Shown in pieces: positions 23,605 to 34,546 of a stretch of 64,000 bases of DNA. Position 1 is the first letter of the stretch; every line of letters starts with the position of its first letter. The notes beneath the pieces were generated by a model. The model did not search any database and was not told the DNA's origin. It was given only the letters and a program-made list of their open reading frames with translations. The translations under genes were made by a program, and so were the position numbers. The stretch is from Micrasema longulum (taxonomy: Eukaryota > Arthropoda > Insecta > Trichoptera > Brachycentridae). The stretch spans positions 124,001 through 188,000 of the forward strand of contig JAGVSM010000496.1 in the NCBI GenBank assembly GCA_022494885.1, given 5' to 3'.

Positions 23605-24200
23605 CCACCGAGTCTATTTGTTCGCCATTCCGGGTAAACCTTCACACTTTTCTTTCAATCTGTACTAACGAACCAAAAACTTAACATTTTACATAGGTAT
23701 GACAACTCTTTGCGTGTTTTGTAGCATTATGTAAAATCTATACATCGCTTGAACGGCATTTTGACCTTTATATACGATACATCAAAAAACTATATATGGT
23801 ATATGTCTGCAAGGAACCAAAAAAGATGAAATCTTAAGATAAAAACAATTCCATATAAATTCTTACAGCGGCTCTTTCTGATTTGTAAATCAAGTTTTAT
23901 ACGATTTATATATTGTATCTATTGATCTTTTGTTCAATCGTGTTTATGCATTTATGTTCTGATTAATCCAATGATGGAGGCTTTAATTTATCTTCTCTTC
24001 CCCATAGTTTATTGGACCACAATAATCAACAATTATTCATATATTAGATTCCTAAATCATGATGTGATAATTAAATTAGTTTATTTGATAGCAAAATTTT
24101 AGCAGCTTATTGAAGCTAATTCCGTTTTTTCTCTTAAAGAGGACTGTAAATAATTTAGAAACAGCGATTCCTTAAAGATTAGATTATAATAATATATAAC
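23605..24200. other. AT-rich interval, nothing recognised
   Basis: No feature could be assigned. Confidence 0.45.
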
Positions 24201-24204
24201 CTAT

Positions 24205-24485
24205 GTTGTAATGTATTGATTTATTTGGTTCTCTAACGCCCAAAAGCCATTTATAAAAAAAACTTGTATACTAATGCACTTAAAAATAAAATAGTAATCA
24301 TGTAAACAAAAAATGCAAATATATAGACACAAATTATGTAAAGCAAACACAGAAAATAAAGTGTAGCGGTAAGCAAAAAGGAAAAATGTCAGTGAACTAA
24401 AAAATCGAGCTTTATTATAACGAAACAATTTGAAATTAAAAAAAAAATGAAATACGTGTTTGCCAATACTGCAATGCGAAAAGAT
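24205..24485 (-). repeat. LINE 3' UTR fragment (same family as 44540-45236)
   Basis: TTTATTTGGTTCTCTAACGC then CCAAAAGCCATTTATAAAAA is the reverse of the + strand end at 45180-45230 (TAAATGCCTTTTGGGCGTTA followed by AAATAAATAAATAA). Similarity continues to the GAAATACGTGTTTGCCAATA region, the reverse of 44865. Only the 3' UTR survived. Confidence 0.7.
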
Positions 24486-24489
24486 TAAC

Positions 24490-25145
24490 TAAGTGGGTTA
24501 TAAAGCAAATACAAACAAGCATATTGTTATACAAATAAACAAGTTAATAACAGAAAATGGAGATACGAAATTATAAAATATGTAATATAAACCTATTGAC
24601 AAAAGTAAATATAACATTTTAACAAGTAAATAAAATAAACTGGATGTTACAACCGTTTCAAAAGAATTAAAATAGAAGAATACAAATTAAACAAAAACGT
24701 ATACGTACATGGCGAGTTTTCTGATATTTATGGTGATGGTATTATGTAACCATACTTTTATGGTATTTGATCAAAAGAATTAAACGACTGTAGATATTGA
24801 TTATAAAAATAATACAGTAAAGTAAAATTAGCTTTTCAATAAATCTGGCATATTTAAAAAGTAAGTGCATATTTAATTTATTAAGTGCATATTAACTCGG
24901 TTATAAGCTTAGACTATACCCTTTCTGCGTAATCTATAGGTGTGAAAGCACTACAATTAATGATATGAATCATACATATATATTAACGGAATCTGTTAAT
25001 TTTGTAATACAACATGGATAATAAATATTACTTAGGTATACGGTAGGATATGTGCTTGCAGTGAAAAGCGGGCAAATATTTGAATCATACTCAAGTCAAA
25101 GACTCAACTTGTTAACTTGAAAATAAACAATGAGTAAAATATTGT
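24490..25145. other. AT-rich interval, nothing recognised
   Basis: No feature could be assigned; parts up to about 24700 may still belong to the LINE 3' UTR. Confidence 0.4.
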
Positions 25146-25148
25146 TAT

Positions 25149-25400
25149 CTAAATTTGTTCCAACAGAGAAAAAAACATTTTTGAGAAGGGAATATGAAAG
25201 TCTAGGCATTTATGGGGCTTGCGATCTACTATTCTAAAATTCAGTATTCTGTTAATGTTTAAACATCCACGTTTCCTCAACTCTTTCATCAGTTGACTAT
25301 TGTGAAGTAAAAAAGCGGAAACCTTTATTATGTGGGTAAGATTTATTCGGCTGAAACAATTCACCCACTGGACAAAGCTTGAAAACAAATTTACAATTGT
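25149..25400. mobile_element. FB1 foldback element, left arm
   Basis: CCAACAGAGAAAAAAACATT, then GAAAGTCTAGGCATTTATGG, then ATCCACGTTTCCTCAACTCT and AAACCTTTATTATGTGGGTA follow the left-arm order of FB1. The mirror arm is absent. The segment TCACACACTGTGTAACATTC of other copies is deleted. Confidence 0.8.
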
Positions 25401-25404
25401 TATA

Positions 25405-26320
25405 CTTCTTCTTTTACCAGTTGGTTAATTCAACAATGTTTTGAGTGTGTCCAAATATTTGCAGACAGAAGAAGTACGAGCACAAGTTTATTTTTGAGGT
25501 CATCAATAGTGATTACCTACATAGATAATTAATGCGCACCTCTTTGTATGCAATTCTAAGTACCTCGCCTAGTAAAGGAGTCGAAATGCTCTTCCATGTT
25601 TTCTCGAGGCGCTAAACCCATATAAAATGTTGAGTTTCCTTATTCTGTATTACCGTTTGGTCGGGATGCTATTAGGACAATCGGTTTGGTACAAGAACAG
25701 GTGTTGTAAGGACAATAAACATATCAGGGAGGAGGGGAGATGGAGAGATATAGGAGAGGGGGCAAGACAAAGGAGCGTGGGTAGGATTTCCCGCGCAGCC
25801 AAACACAAATATGTGCAATTTTTGAAATATGTCTTCGTTGCGCATGCACCAAAGGGAGGCACGTGGTAATTTAATCTGCATACATTTATTATAACTTACG
25901 ATCAAAGATCCGAGTTTCAAACCCCACTCTAGCACAACTTAATTCCCATTTTATAAAAGTGAGTTGACAAATCGTTAAAAATTGCCCCTAAAATTGAAAT
26001 ACTTGAAATAAATCATAAAAACGCAAATACATATATATATTTACATCGAAGCTGGAAATGAAAAATATTACAAAACGACATGTAGCAACTTTGCAAAAGA
26101 GCCAATTGAAGGATTTTGTTTTTTTTTAATTTGAAAAAAAAAATTAAACACACCTAATATTTTAGCGTGATTCCTACATAATTTAAATAAAATTTTCTTT
26201 ATTCAAAAAAATAATACTTCGTTGACCTATATGTAAAGGCGCTACGTGTCGCTTGGTAACTTTTTCTTTTCCAGCGTCGATTCTAGCTTCGAAGTCAAAT
26301 CTGTGGTAAAACATCTAAAA
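25405..26320. other. Unannotated interval
   Basis: A purine-rich run at 25727-25780 (GGAGGAGGGGAGATGGAGAG) stands out. Frames overlap there on both strands at 25627-25935, without recognisable domains. No gene called. Confidence 0.4.
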
Positions 26321-26321
26321 A

Positions 26322-26382
26322 TTATGTGCAAGGTGATTTAACACAAAAATGGCGCTATATAAATCAGCCAAATATTATTATT
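26322..26382 (+). repeat. GCGCTATATAA-type LINE tail, fragment
   Basis: AAGGTGATTTAACACAAAAA followed by TGGCGCTATATAAATCAGCC and an ATTATTATTA run. This tail recurs at 31972, 39842, 40503 and 41946, always on the + strand. Such GGCGCTATATAAAT-(ATT)n ends are a known kind of LINE 3' terminus in invertebrates. Confidence 0.65.
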
Positions 26383-26420
26383 ACAAAGGGAAACACAAAA
26401 AACCATTCAGTTTAAAAACA

Positions 26421-26672
26421 ATTATTCCCTTTCCGTACCTACTGGTGCGTAGAGCACTGGGCCAGTACACCAACCGCAGCGTATCTTAATAATGTTTGTA
26501 ACAGGAAGGTAAAATGATCAGTAACACGCTTCAGGAGCCAGTTCTTGAACTATGGAAAATTCTTGTGTATAATAACCATGTTAAATGAATATTTCATGTT
26601 AACCATGTCGGGAATCGAACCCGAGATATCTTTTACTGAAGGCAAATGCTATGGTCAGTAGACCACATGGCA
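26421..26672 (-). repeat. tRNA-headed SINE family S2, near-full copy
   Basis: Antisense order: tail ATTCCCTTTCCGTACCTACT, CACTGGGCCAGTACACCAAC, the body, then TAACCATGTCGGGAATCGAA and CCCGAGA, then the head ending near ATGGTCAGTAGACCACATGG. The box-B complement CGGGAATCGAACCCGAG is intact. Confidence 0.8.
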
Positions 26673-26679
26673 GATATTT

Positions 26680-27000
26680 ATAATGACGTGTTTTTCTTCG
26701 TCTTTCTCTTTTCCACATCCGCTCCTGAGTGAAGCGTGTAAAAGTCACCAGTTGCCTCCAGGAGACCCTTTTTCCAGCCAGCACTCTCAACTCCGCCCAC
26801 GTCAATCTAGCGCCCCTTAATTCCGCAAAATAAAGTCGAAAGATCGTTATCGATGGCCTTCCAGGATGGTGAGTCCGCGCTTTAAAGAAGAGGCAACTTG
26901 TATTTAGGTTCTCCCGAGGCAAGCCCAGCACGTGTTCAAGCCAGATCCACCGCCGCATCCTCGAGACGTTCGTTGTATGAGGCTGCTGCATCCATTCTCG
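26680..27000 (-). pseudogene. LINE ORF2 C-terminal fragment
   Basis: The minus-strand frame beginning at about 26991 reads RRWIWLEHVLGLPRENLNT, then HHPGRPSITIFRLYFAELRG, then LTWAELRVLAGKRVSWRQLV. This follows RRRWxWxGHVLRxPxxx, GRPxxTWRR, LxWxExxxLAxDRxxWRxLV, the closing region of RTE-like endonuclease/RT proteins. It stays open for about 100 codons without a stop, which is long for a fragment this old. It runs into an SINE S2 at its 3' side. Confidence 0.8.
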
Positions 27001-27104
27001 GACTTTAATGTTAGTTATAAAATCGAACTACCTATGTGTTGCACTACGTTTACTTATTCTGATTATATTTCTTACTTGTCTCAAGTCTGTTGACACGATT
27101 TTGT

Positions 27105-27370
27105 TAACACCCCAAGCGGAGAACGCGAGCGGCCTGGCGCGGCTTGGAAAGCAATAAAGCTCTGGCCATTGTGTATACAGGATGTCTACATACAAAAGCC
27201 CTGATTATAAAATACAATATCTGCAATATATTCCATTATGCGGGGTGTGTGCCGCGTAAATAGCGGCCGACACGAAACAAACTTGTCACCCGCGCCACAT
27301 AAGGTGTGCGCACTGCGCACTGTGCACTGCGCACTGGGCCCGCTGCACGGCGCGCGGGACAAACCGCACG
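27105..27370. other. GC/CpG-rich patch
   Basis: A GC-rich island in AT-rich DNA: AAGCGGAGAACGCGAGCGGC at 27115 and a short repeated unit around 27306-27339 (GCGCACTGCGCACTGTGCAC and then TGCGCACTGGGCCC). Open in two frames but nothing is recognised. It immediately precedes repeat R. Confidence 0.35.
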
Positions 27371-27469
27371 ACTTTTTCCTATTTGATATTCATGCACTGG
27401 AAAAACAAACTTATTGTTTAATATTTTTGGACTGGAGTACATAAAACATATATAGAGACACTGGTACCG

Positions 27470-28535
27470 ATCCTCCAGAGGCGGTTCCTTAGTATGTGCA
27501 TAAGTGCAGTGCGCTGCCAAGTAAAAATATGTGTAAATAAACTAGTAATTGATAGTAAAAATAATTTATACAAAGAAACGTCGATGCGTTGCAACATTAA
27601 AAATACTCATTTATTTTATTTTATTTTATTAGGTAATTCAACAAAGAAACATACTAGAAAACATAAAATTTGAAAGCATTCGTCGATACAATTTTACACG
27701 CATATATATCTTCAATTATAGAATTACATAAAATAGATTTATATATTAAGATGTAACATTTGTTTTTTTATACAGGATACAGTGCAATAAAAAATAAGTT
27801 GTACGTGTGTATTTATTAAATAAGATTTATTCCTAAGAGATTATTCGCAAAAGCTGAAAGAGTATCATGAAAAATGACAATTTTATTGATTCGGCAGTAT
27901 ATATTATATTCCCGACACATGCGGGCCATAGGTGTGTGGTATGTAGCAATATTTGAGAACAAAGGCAGTTTAAATATTTTCCGATCTCTGAGTGTTCTCA
28001 ATTCCGCATTTATTTGTATTTTATTTAGGAGATTAGTATCTACATGCTCATATTAGTCAATACTAGCGCCAAAAGATTTAGTGAGATTGACTCTAGCGGA
28101 TAATTTTATCATTTTATCTACGCATGCGCAGTTTTTACCAGCATATTCTGTTTTGCGTTATCCTTTACCTTGGATTTATATGAGAAAAGCCATATTTGCT
28201 AAAACCGTGATTTGAGCGAGATACACTACGCTTCGTACCTATAAATTGTGCGTTAGAGGGAGAAAACTATATACTCGTACATACTCCGTGCATTGTCGAA
28301 CTATGCGCAGATTTGAAATTCGTGTAAAGTCGCTTTGTACATACATAATGTCTAATATTAGTACAAATTTAGTTGATTTAGTTACGCATAACGTGCGTAT
28401 AATGTTAGGCAAATTTAGCGATCCTGATTCCGATGCGCGGGCTGTCATACTGTTGCTAGTTTATCATGTCAGACCTATCATATTTTTATAATATTCAAAA
28501 ACTTAATACACATGTTGACAAAATGTAGAGTAATA
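27470..28535 (+). repeat. Dispersed repeat R, copy 1, split by a LINE fragment
   Basis: Outer part 27470-27600 (AGAGGCGGTTCCTTAGTATG, GTGCGCTGCCAAGTAAAAAT type blocks) and inner part 28186-28535 (GATTTGAGCGAGATAC, GCGTTAGAGGGAGAA, CATAACGTGCGTATAATGTT, GTCAGACCTATCATATTTTT, GTTGACAAAATGT). The same two parts occur inverted at 37645-38400 in the same order, showing they are one element interrupted at 27600-28185. Several short frames exist, but they are not conserved between the copies. Confidence 0.8.
27600..28185 (-). pseudogene. LINE ORF2 C-terminal fragment inserted in repeat R
   Basis: The minus strand reads KLPLFSNIATYHTPMARMC, then REYN...IFHDTLSAFANNLL to a stop at 27816, in the style of the Jockey-group C-terminus (P..RTxxGxxSPxxRMxxxYN...DIF...L..FK). 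The 3' side ends in TTTATTTTATTTTATTTTAT at about 27609, the complement of an (AAATA)n-like tail. It is 5'-truncated, as is usual for LINEs. Confidence 0.65.
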
Positions 28536-28539
28536 AACA

Positions 28540-29100
28540 CTGCCAAGGTTTTTGGTCAGGAGCCGTCAGTGCCATCCTCCCTTGCTTTTAATACCTTTAA
28601 CTGATAAAAAGTAACAAAACCATACAAATTCAACTAACTCAGTCCTCATTTAGATATGTTTATACTTAATTTAGTGAATCAAAATAAAACTTTGTGAAAC
28701 ACTAAAATGAGACCTTCATAAGCGTGTAATAATGTTAGGTACCATTTAATATGTTTACGTTGGTATTGCAAGTAAATTTTGAATTGGTATACAGAATTAT
28801 AAAAAATCCTCTCCTCCACTCTATTTTATTTATTCACTTCAAACCTTCTTACAGTGCTCTTTTTTTCTTTTATCACATAATATTTTATATTTGTTTTTTA
28901 TTGTGCATCATGTTTGCAAAAACTATTTTAACTGGCCGCATGTACTATTTTTGATATTTTATTATTTGTATAACATAACAAAAATAGCAACATTAACATC
29001 AGTTGTTTGTTTTGTACAAAAAAAGATGTTAAAAAATAAAATTTATAAATAACTCCATCGGATGGCCAATATCAATATAAAAAATCTCAAACCATTTTTT
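28540..29100. other. AT-rich interval, nothing recognised
   Basis: A 67-codon frame at 28751-28954 is F/I/Y-rich and hydrophobic. It could be read as membrane-like, but the same pattern is frequent in AT-rich random DNA here. Confidence 0.4.
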
Positions 29101-29104
29101 TTCT

Positions 29105-29640
29105 TCAATGGCACTACAGCTCAACTTGTGTTTTGGCCCCCTTCAACGTTTGCCTCCAATTCTGCCTATTTTCAGCAGCCATTTTCCAATTTCCAACTTA
29201 TAGAAGCTATGCTGAATCTCTTTTGATGTCATCCTCCCATCTCAGCTTGAGTCTTCCATTTTTTCTTCTTTTACCCCCTAGATGTCCAGTCATGATTATT
29301 TTAGATACTTACTCATTTGACATTTTTAGTACATGTCATGGTCAGCCCATCTAAACCTTGGCAGTTTTATATGTGTTGAGATACTAAGGGCTTAAATGAT
29401 GATGTACGATCCCGCTTTTTGCCTAATTCGCCACAGTCTAATACAGTCCTAATAATGGTCCTGTACATAGTAATCTTCGTTTTCCTGTGAACGCTTAGGG
29501 ACTTAAACACTGGTAGCAATGAAAAATGTGTTCTGTTGCCCGCTGATATTCGTTTCTTTACTTCTTTTGTTTGCTCATCACATTTAGTGAAGAGAAAACC
29601 TAAGTACGTTAACTGGATGAAATATACTATAGACATCAAA
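29105..29640 (-). pseudogene. RTE-like LINE reverse transcriptase fragment
   Basis: A 90-codon minus-strand frame ending at 29367 reads YLGFLFTKCDEQTKEVKKRI, SAGNRTHFSLLPVFKS, then RKTKITMYRTIIRTVLDCG, the YLGS...EIKRRIxxGNRxxxAL...LSRxxKxxIYxTLIRPVLxYG region of RTE-type RT. Downstream in broken frames LPRFRWADHDMY, GRMTSKEIQ and WLLKIGRIGGK follow, consistent with the C-terminal LRWxGH and W..LAxDRxxWR modules. There is no in-frame continuation of the catalytic core. Confidence 0.85.
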
Positions 29641-29644
29641 TACT

Positions 29645-30640
29645 TACAAACAAAATGTTATTCTTAAAAATATAACAAAAAACACAAGTTGTTCTATTAA
29701 AAAGGGTTTGAACTAAACTGTTTTCATTATTTTTTTTCTCGACGCAATTCTTTTTTTATTTTGTATTTTTTTATTAATATATTTTCATAAAGAGTACATG
29801 TTTTTATAAAATTCTCAACATGTCTACTTTTACACATCTAGTAAATGTTATCACTGTAACTCTCCTAAAAAAGAGACTAAATCTTGTGCTTGGAGAGTGA
29901 CTTACACTATTTTAGTCGTTTATTTATAAGAGTTTATGTAATTTTAATTACGAGTACATAAGAAAGAAAAATAAAAACATAGAACATATAAAGAAAAATT
30001 AAAAACAATAATACATTCATACTAATTAAAATTTAATGTTATTTTTACACGTGTTCAAAAAATTTCTTTAGATTAACTTTAAATTAATTTATCGATTTAT
30101 TATTTTTAATAGTTTTTAGTTCATTTTTAATATTTTAATTATTAAAGGAATATATTTTTATTTACAATTTTAGGAAAATACCGCAAATGCTTGTGTCTTT
30201 TTTTAAGAACCAATATTTAATTTTTTGTTTTTAATAACTTTACTGTTCAATTTATTATCTTTAAGCCATCAGAACACATTTCACATAAATACTTTGTCGT
30301 CATATAAGTACCAATCCACCTAAGTTGGGTACAAATTTTAAGAGGCGTTATCTGACGGTCAAAAAGTAATTTTACATTAGTTGACAAAACTTTTAATTAT
30401 ATTAACACACCTTAAAATTGTTTTTTTTTTCATATAATGGGTATTTAATTTTGTTTTTCTTTTTAATGATAGTAAATATAGGTATGTAACCAGTTTGCTT
30501 GTTAGTCTTCGCACTCATCAATTAGTGCATGATTAGAATTAGCCGTTTTTGTATTTCTTAAAGTGTGTTTGTTATAATATTAAATATTTTTTCGGAAAAA
30601 AAAGTGATAATAATAGTGTTGTTTTGTATTAACGTGTGAA
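29645..30640. other. AT-rich interval, nothing recognised
   Basis: No feature could be assigned. Confidence 0.45.
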
Positions 30641-30647
30641 TTTAGTA

Positions 30648-30735
30648 AGTATCCTGGCGAAAAGACGTGAACATCTTGAAACCGAGAATTATGAATAATT
30701 TTTAAGAAATCATTTATTGAGGGTTTAGTTAACGA
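30648..30735 (+). repeat. Hairpin repeat H, copy 2
   Basis: TCCTGGCGAAAAGACGTGAA followed by CATCTTGAAACCGAGAA matches copy 1 at 6545-6585. The GAAAC box is kept, but CTGATGA has become CTGGCGA and one stem pair is lost. Confidence 0.6.
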
Positions 30736-31369
30736 AAGTAGTAAATACAGTATAACGATGCAGAAAAAAATAGTTTTCAGAAGTGCATTTATAAACAAAT
30801 TATTATTAAATAAACATATCTGACGCTTTCATAGAAATTAAATTAAGAATAATTTCTTCAACTTATTATTTATAGCATTGAAATTATTCTACAACACGGG
30901 TTAACTTACTTTTGTTATACGTATTGTAGGTATATAGAAGTTAATTCATTTTCAAAAACCCTAAAGAGGTTTAGTGTTTAAAAAATAACCTAACTTAAAA
31001 TAATTAAACAATGCTTATTTTCTCGCTTTCTGAATGAAAACAAAACATGATAAAGTTAAACCATCTGACCAATTAGAGATTGTTGGATACCCTACTGGGT
31101 GCAGTTTATCCAATGTAATTTCTATGTGCGCAGACACAGATGCGCGCAGTATAGCAATACCATCGCAAGAAACACATAAATATTATACTAAAGCAGGATC
31201 CATAATTTATCAACAATATTTTGAGTTTGTCCAAATTTTTGTAGACAAGGACTGGACTCAACTCCCTGGGAAGCTGTAAATATTAAAATATTACAACACA
31301 GATTAAGAACATTTAAGAGAAGGTAATTTAGAAGTCTAGGCATCTACAGGGCTTATGACCTGTCATTAG

Positions 31370-31492
31370 CTGTTTTTTTTTGTTGTTTTTTTTTTGTATA
31401 AAGAGAAAAACTTAAGTTCATATTATTCACTCTAATATTTAAATTTTAGACGATTTCCTCGGACCTTTGGCCTGTGAGTCCACAATACTACC
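31370..31492 (-). repeat. SINE family S3 inserted in FB1
   Basis: T-runs at 31372-31396 are the complement of a 3' poly(A). The head on the minus strand carries GGACTCACAGGCCAAAGGTC. It splits the FB1 sequence between CATTAGCTG and AAGTGGCCACTTTACACAC, which are contiguous in other copies. Confidence 0.65.
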
Positions 31493-31576
31493 ACAAGTGG
31501 CCACTTTACACACTGTGTAACATTCACCATTATGCTCATATTTGAACATCTATATTCCTTCACTTCTATCATCGTT

Positions 31577-32037
31577 ATTATTATTTTTTATTATTAACTT
31601 TTTTAAATCATTCTTATGTTGTTGAAATTCCATTTGTCGATGCGTTTTGAAGCTGCAAGACTTTTTGTGATGTTAGCTATCATATTATTTTTATCATATT
31701 ATGTAAATGTTATCAATTATCAAATATCTAAATTTAGTAAATGGGGTCTAGAATTTCAACCGTCCATGCGCTTAGTAGCTGCAAGACTTGTTGTTATCTA
31801 AATTCTAATTTTATAAATTTGCTTTTATTTCGTTTTTAAAATATCACTTAAACTCTAAACTTCATTGTCAAATTAAAAAATTAAAAATAAAAATGTAAAT
31901 AGGGGCTGGATTTCTTATTATCCATGCGCTTTGTAGCTGCAAGACGTGTTGGGATATTTATTTATTGTACAGCGCCCTTGAGGTGATTTCCACAAAAATG
32001 GCGCTATATAAATTATCCAAACATTAAACATTATTAT
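31577..32037 (+). repeat. Repeat W (LINE-type tail with internal minisatellite), copy 1
   Basis: Shares about 450 bases with 40022-40590. Repeated motif CCATGCGCTCTGTAGCTGCA appears three times in variant form (about 31634, 31764 and 31920). It ends CAGCGCCCTTGAGGTGATTT, then GGCGCTATATAAATTATCC. It sits inside the FB1 element. A 61-codon open frame (31616-31801) has a same-length homologue in copy 2. Confidence 0.8.
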
Positions 32038-32655
32038 TATCGGTTAATGTTTGTGGAGTTAAAGAGCTGAAACCTTTATTTATGTAGGTGAGATTCATCC
32101 GATTGAATTATTTCACCTACATACTAGGCAAGGCTTGAAAATATTTCAATTAGATGAACCTCACCCGCATTAATAAAGGTTTCAGTTTTTTAACTTCACA
32201 AACATCAACAGATGAAAGAAGTGAACGAACAATTATGTTCAAAAGTGGGCAGAATGGTGAATGTTACACAGTGTGTAAAGTGACCACTTAAACCAGCCAA
32301 TGATAGGTCATAAGCCCTGTAGCTGCCTAGACTTCTATATTACTTTCTTTAAAATATTCTTCATCTCTGTTGTAATAGGTCCATAATTTATATTGAAAAT
32401 ACCAACCCTAACTGGCTCATTTTTCTAAACCATTATTAAAATACTATGGCTGTGATTTTAATTTTACTCAAAACTATTGTGATCATCAAGCATATTATGC
32501 AATTTGTAAAATAATTGTTCCTAAATAACCTACGTAGTGCCCATCCGTTTCTTGGTGAATTAAAGAAACATATTTTTGTTTTTCATTTATAAATTTACAA
32601 ATAAAACGTAACAACATTTTTAATATTTTATACATTTTTTAAATAAAATGTTTTT

Positions 32656-32906
32656 TAGGCCATACTACATATAGGACAATGATCAGCGCGTTAGCCTACC
32701 ATGCAAGAGGTCTCGGGTCTGATTCCCGATATCGTTGCCATGAAATATTTATTTAACACACAAATATTTCATGATCCCTGGACTGGCGCCCGAAGCGTAA
32801 GACTGATCATCTTACCTTCATGTAACAAAAATAATTAAGATCGGTTTATGTACCAACTCAGTTGACTATGCACGATTAGATGCGGAAAGGGAATGATGAT
32901 GATGAG
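32656..32906 (+). repeat. tRNA-headed SINE family S2, full copy
   Basis: Head ATGATCAGCGCGTTAGCCTA, then CCATGCAAGAGG and a box-B-like GGGTCTGATTCCCGA. The body is TGAAATATTTATTTAACACA, CCCTGGACTGGCGCCCGAAG, GACTGATCATCTTACCTTCA. The end is GGAAAGGGAATGATGATGAT. Confidence 0.9.
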
Positions 32907-32971
32907 ACTCCAATTTATTGGAAACATTACTGGTATTGATATTTGCGTAAGATTTTTTTACTTGTGTCCGG

Positions 32972-33155
32972 GCATACGAAAGAATACAATTATGTATGTG
33001 AAATAAAATCGGAACCCTAGACGAGCGTTTTTAATTCGATGGCTACTCTCAGGTAAAATTCCTTAAAAAGAAAATATGAACAACATGTGGTCCGGCGGCT
33101 AGTGACGTGGACTCACGGATCATTTTTTTCTAAAAATCGAGTTGTATGAGAAATT
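32972..33155 (+). repeat. Composite repeat S4, copy 1
   Basis: Central block GGAACCCTAGACGAGCGTTT, TTCGATGGCTACTCTCAGGT is shared with 42900-42960 and 63640-63680. A tRNA-like segment (GGTCCGGCGGCTAGTGACGT) follows downstream rather than upstream of that block. Confidence 0.6.
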
Positions 33156-33364
33156 GTTTTCTTTTTAAATTTATTTGTTGATAAACCATTAAACTAAACT
33201 CAAGTTTATTTTTAAAAATTTTATGTAACGTATTATCAGCGCTGTGGTTTTTTAGAGTTTTGTATTTCTGAAATTAATCCGCGTGTGACGTCTCAAGTTC
33301 TCTTCCACTTCTTCTCAGTTAGTTCTTCCGATAGGTCCGGTCCGTTGACGATAAGTAACCCGGA

Positions 33365-33540
33365 AATCTTCCACAACTATCTGATAAGCCCTGTAGATGC
33401 CTGGACTTCCATATTACCTTCTCTTAAATGTTCTTCATCTCTGTTGTAATATGTTAATATGAACAGCTCCCCAGGGAGTTAAATCCAGTTTTTGTCTACA
33501 AAAATTTGGACAAACTCAAAATATTGTATCTGATAATTGG
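33365..33540. mobile_element. FB1 foldback element, right arm
   Basis: GATAAGCCCTGTAGATGCCT, CTTAAATGTTCTTCATCTCT, then the outer block CAGCTCCCCAGGGAGTTAAA and GGACAAACTCAAAATATTGT. Left arm missing. Confidence 0.8.
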
Positions 33541-33544
33541 TTAA

Positions 33545-34285
33545 TTCATATGAACTACTAACGTCGTTCAGAGTTGTTCGTTTTTATTTAAATATTTTCA
33601 AATATTTTTTTCGTGCATATTTTAGAAATTTTGCCGTAATTTATAATGCTCTAATTTTTACCGCGCGTAAGAAACATTTTTTGTCCAATTTCCCGTAGGA
33701 CTGAAGTTCCTTATCATTTTCGCGTTTTCATGCAACTTATTGTCAATTTCGACAAAATTGACATAATTATTTAACCTTTTAAAACTTTTTTCACTCAACT
33801 GGCCTCAAATGCCTCGGTCGATAATTTTTTTTGATTTGAGATTTTCATTTATTTTATAAAATATGTCTTCGATTTATATACATAAAGCCAGGTATTTATG
33901 TTTAAAAATATGTATAATTTTTAACTGGGAAAGGTCTGAGGAAACTTCTTCCAAGACAAGGGTCACGATTCAGGAGGGAAATTCCTTTTATACTTTATTC
34001 AAACAAAAGAATGAGTGTGCAAACCAACAAAGAGTACCGACTCTGTAAACCATTCTCTCTGTTCTAGTATGGAACTTAATGGTAATTTTTGAATTTTGAA
34101 AATGCAGTGCATAAGGCTTATGCGCAATTTGAATTTACATTTTCTCTACATATGTTGCGCTATTGTTTAACACGCCTCCTTTAATGGCGTGATGATATAT
34201 ATTTATGTAAATACCACTCTTACATTCTTTTAAGCATTACAATAATAATTATTTTGATCAAAATATTACCCTTTGGAATCATTAA
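33545..34285. other. AT-rich interval, nothing recognised
   Basis: No feature could be assigned; a 61-codon frame at 33863-34048 shows no domain. Confidence 0.4.
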
Positions 34286-34289
34286 ATAT

Positions 34290-34480
34290 ATATATTTAAT
34301 TTAATAAAACGCCCAAAAGGCATTTACAAAAAAATTGCAGGTTAGTACATAGTAATAATATTTTTTCTAATAAATACACGATATCCTTTTTTTTTAAAAG
34401 ACATGTAGAAAAAATATGTTGCAAAAGAACATCGAAAGTAAAACTTTGCGTAGCAAAAAAGAAAAAAAATGTGGATATTA
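34290..34480 (-). repeat. LINE 3' UTR fragment (same family as 44540-45236)
   Basis: TTAATAAAACGCCCAAAAGG then CATTTACAAAAA mirrors TTTTTGTAAATGCCTTTTGG at 45180. It is followed by GTTAGTACATAG, comparable to the 24260 copy. Confidence 0.65.
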
Positions 34481-34546
34481 CGTAACATTATAGTCAAGTA
34501 ATATTATATATAAGGTTTTTTTATTGCTAGTCCAGAATAAGAAATA

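Larger units (their letters stand above)
31200..32375. mobile_element. Foldback element FB1, longest copy, with two nested insertions
   Basis: Outer block TTTGAGTTTGTCCAAATTTT at 31220 and the left arm from about 31290 (ACATTTAAGAGAAGGTAATT, AAGTCTAGGCATCTACAGGG) run to about 31576 and resume at 32037. The right arm mirrors it back to TTCTTCATCTCTGTTGTAAT at about 32375. The turn of the palindrome is near 32130. Insertions: an S3 SINE at 31370-31492 and repeat W at 31577-32037. No transposase frame. FB1 arms are about 250 bases each before insertions. Confidence 0.85.
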
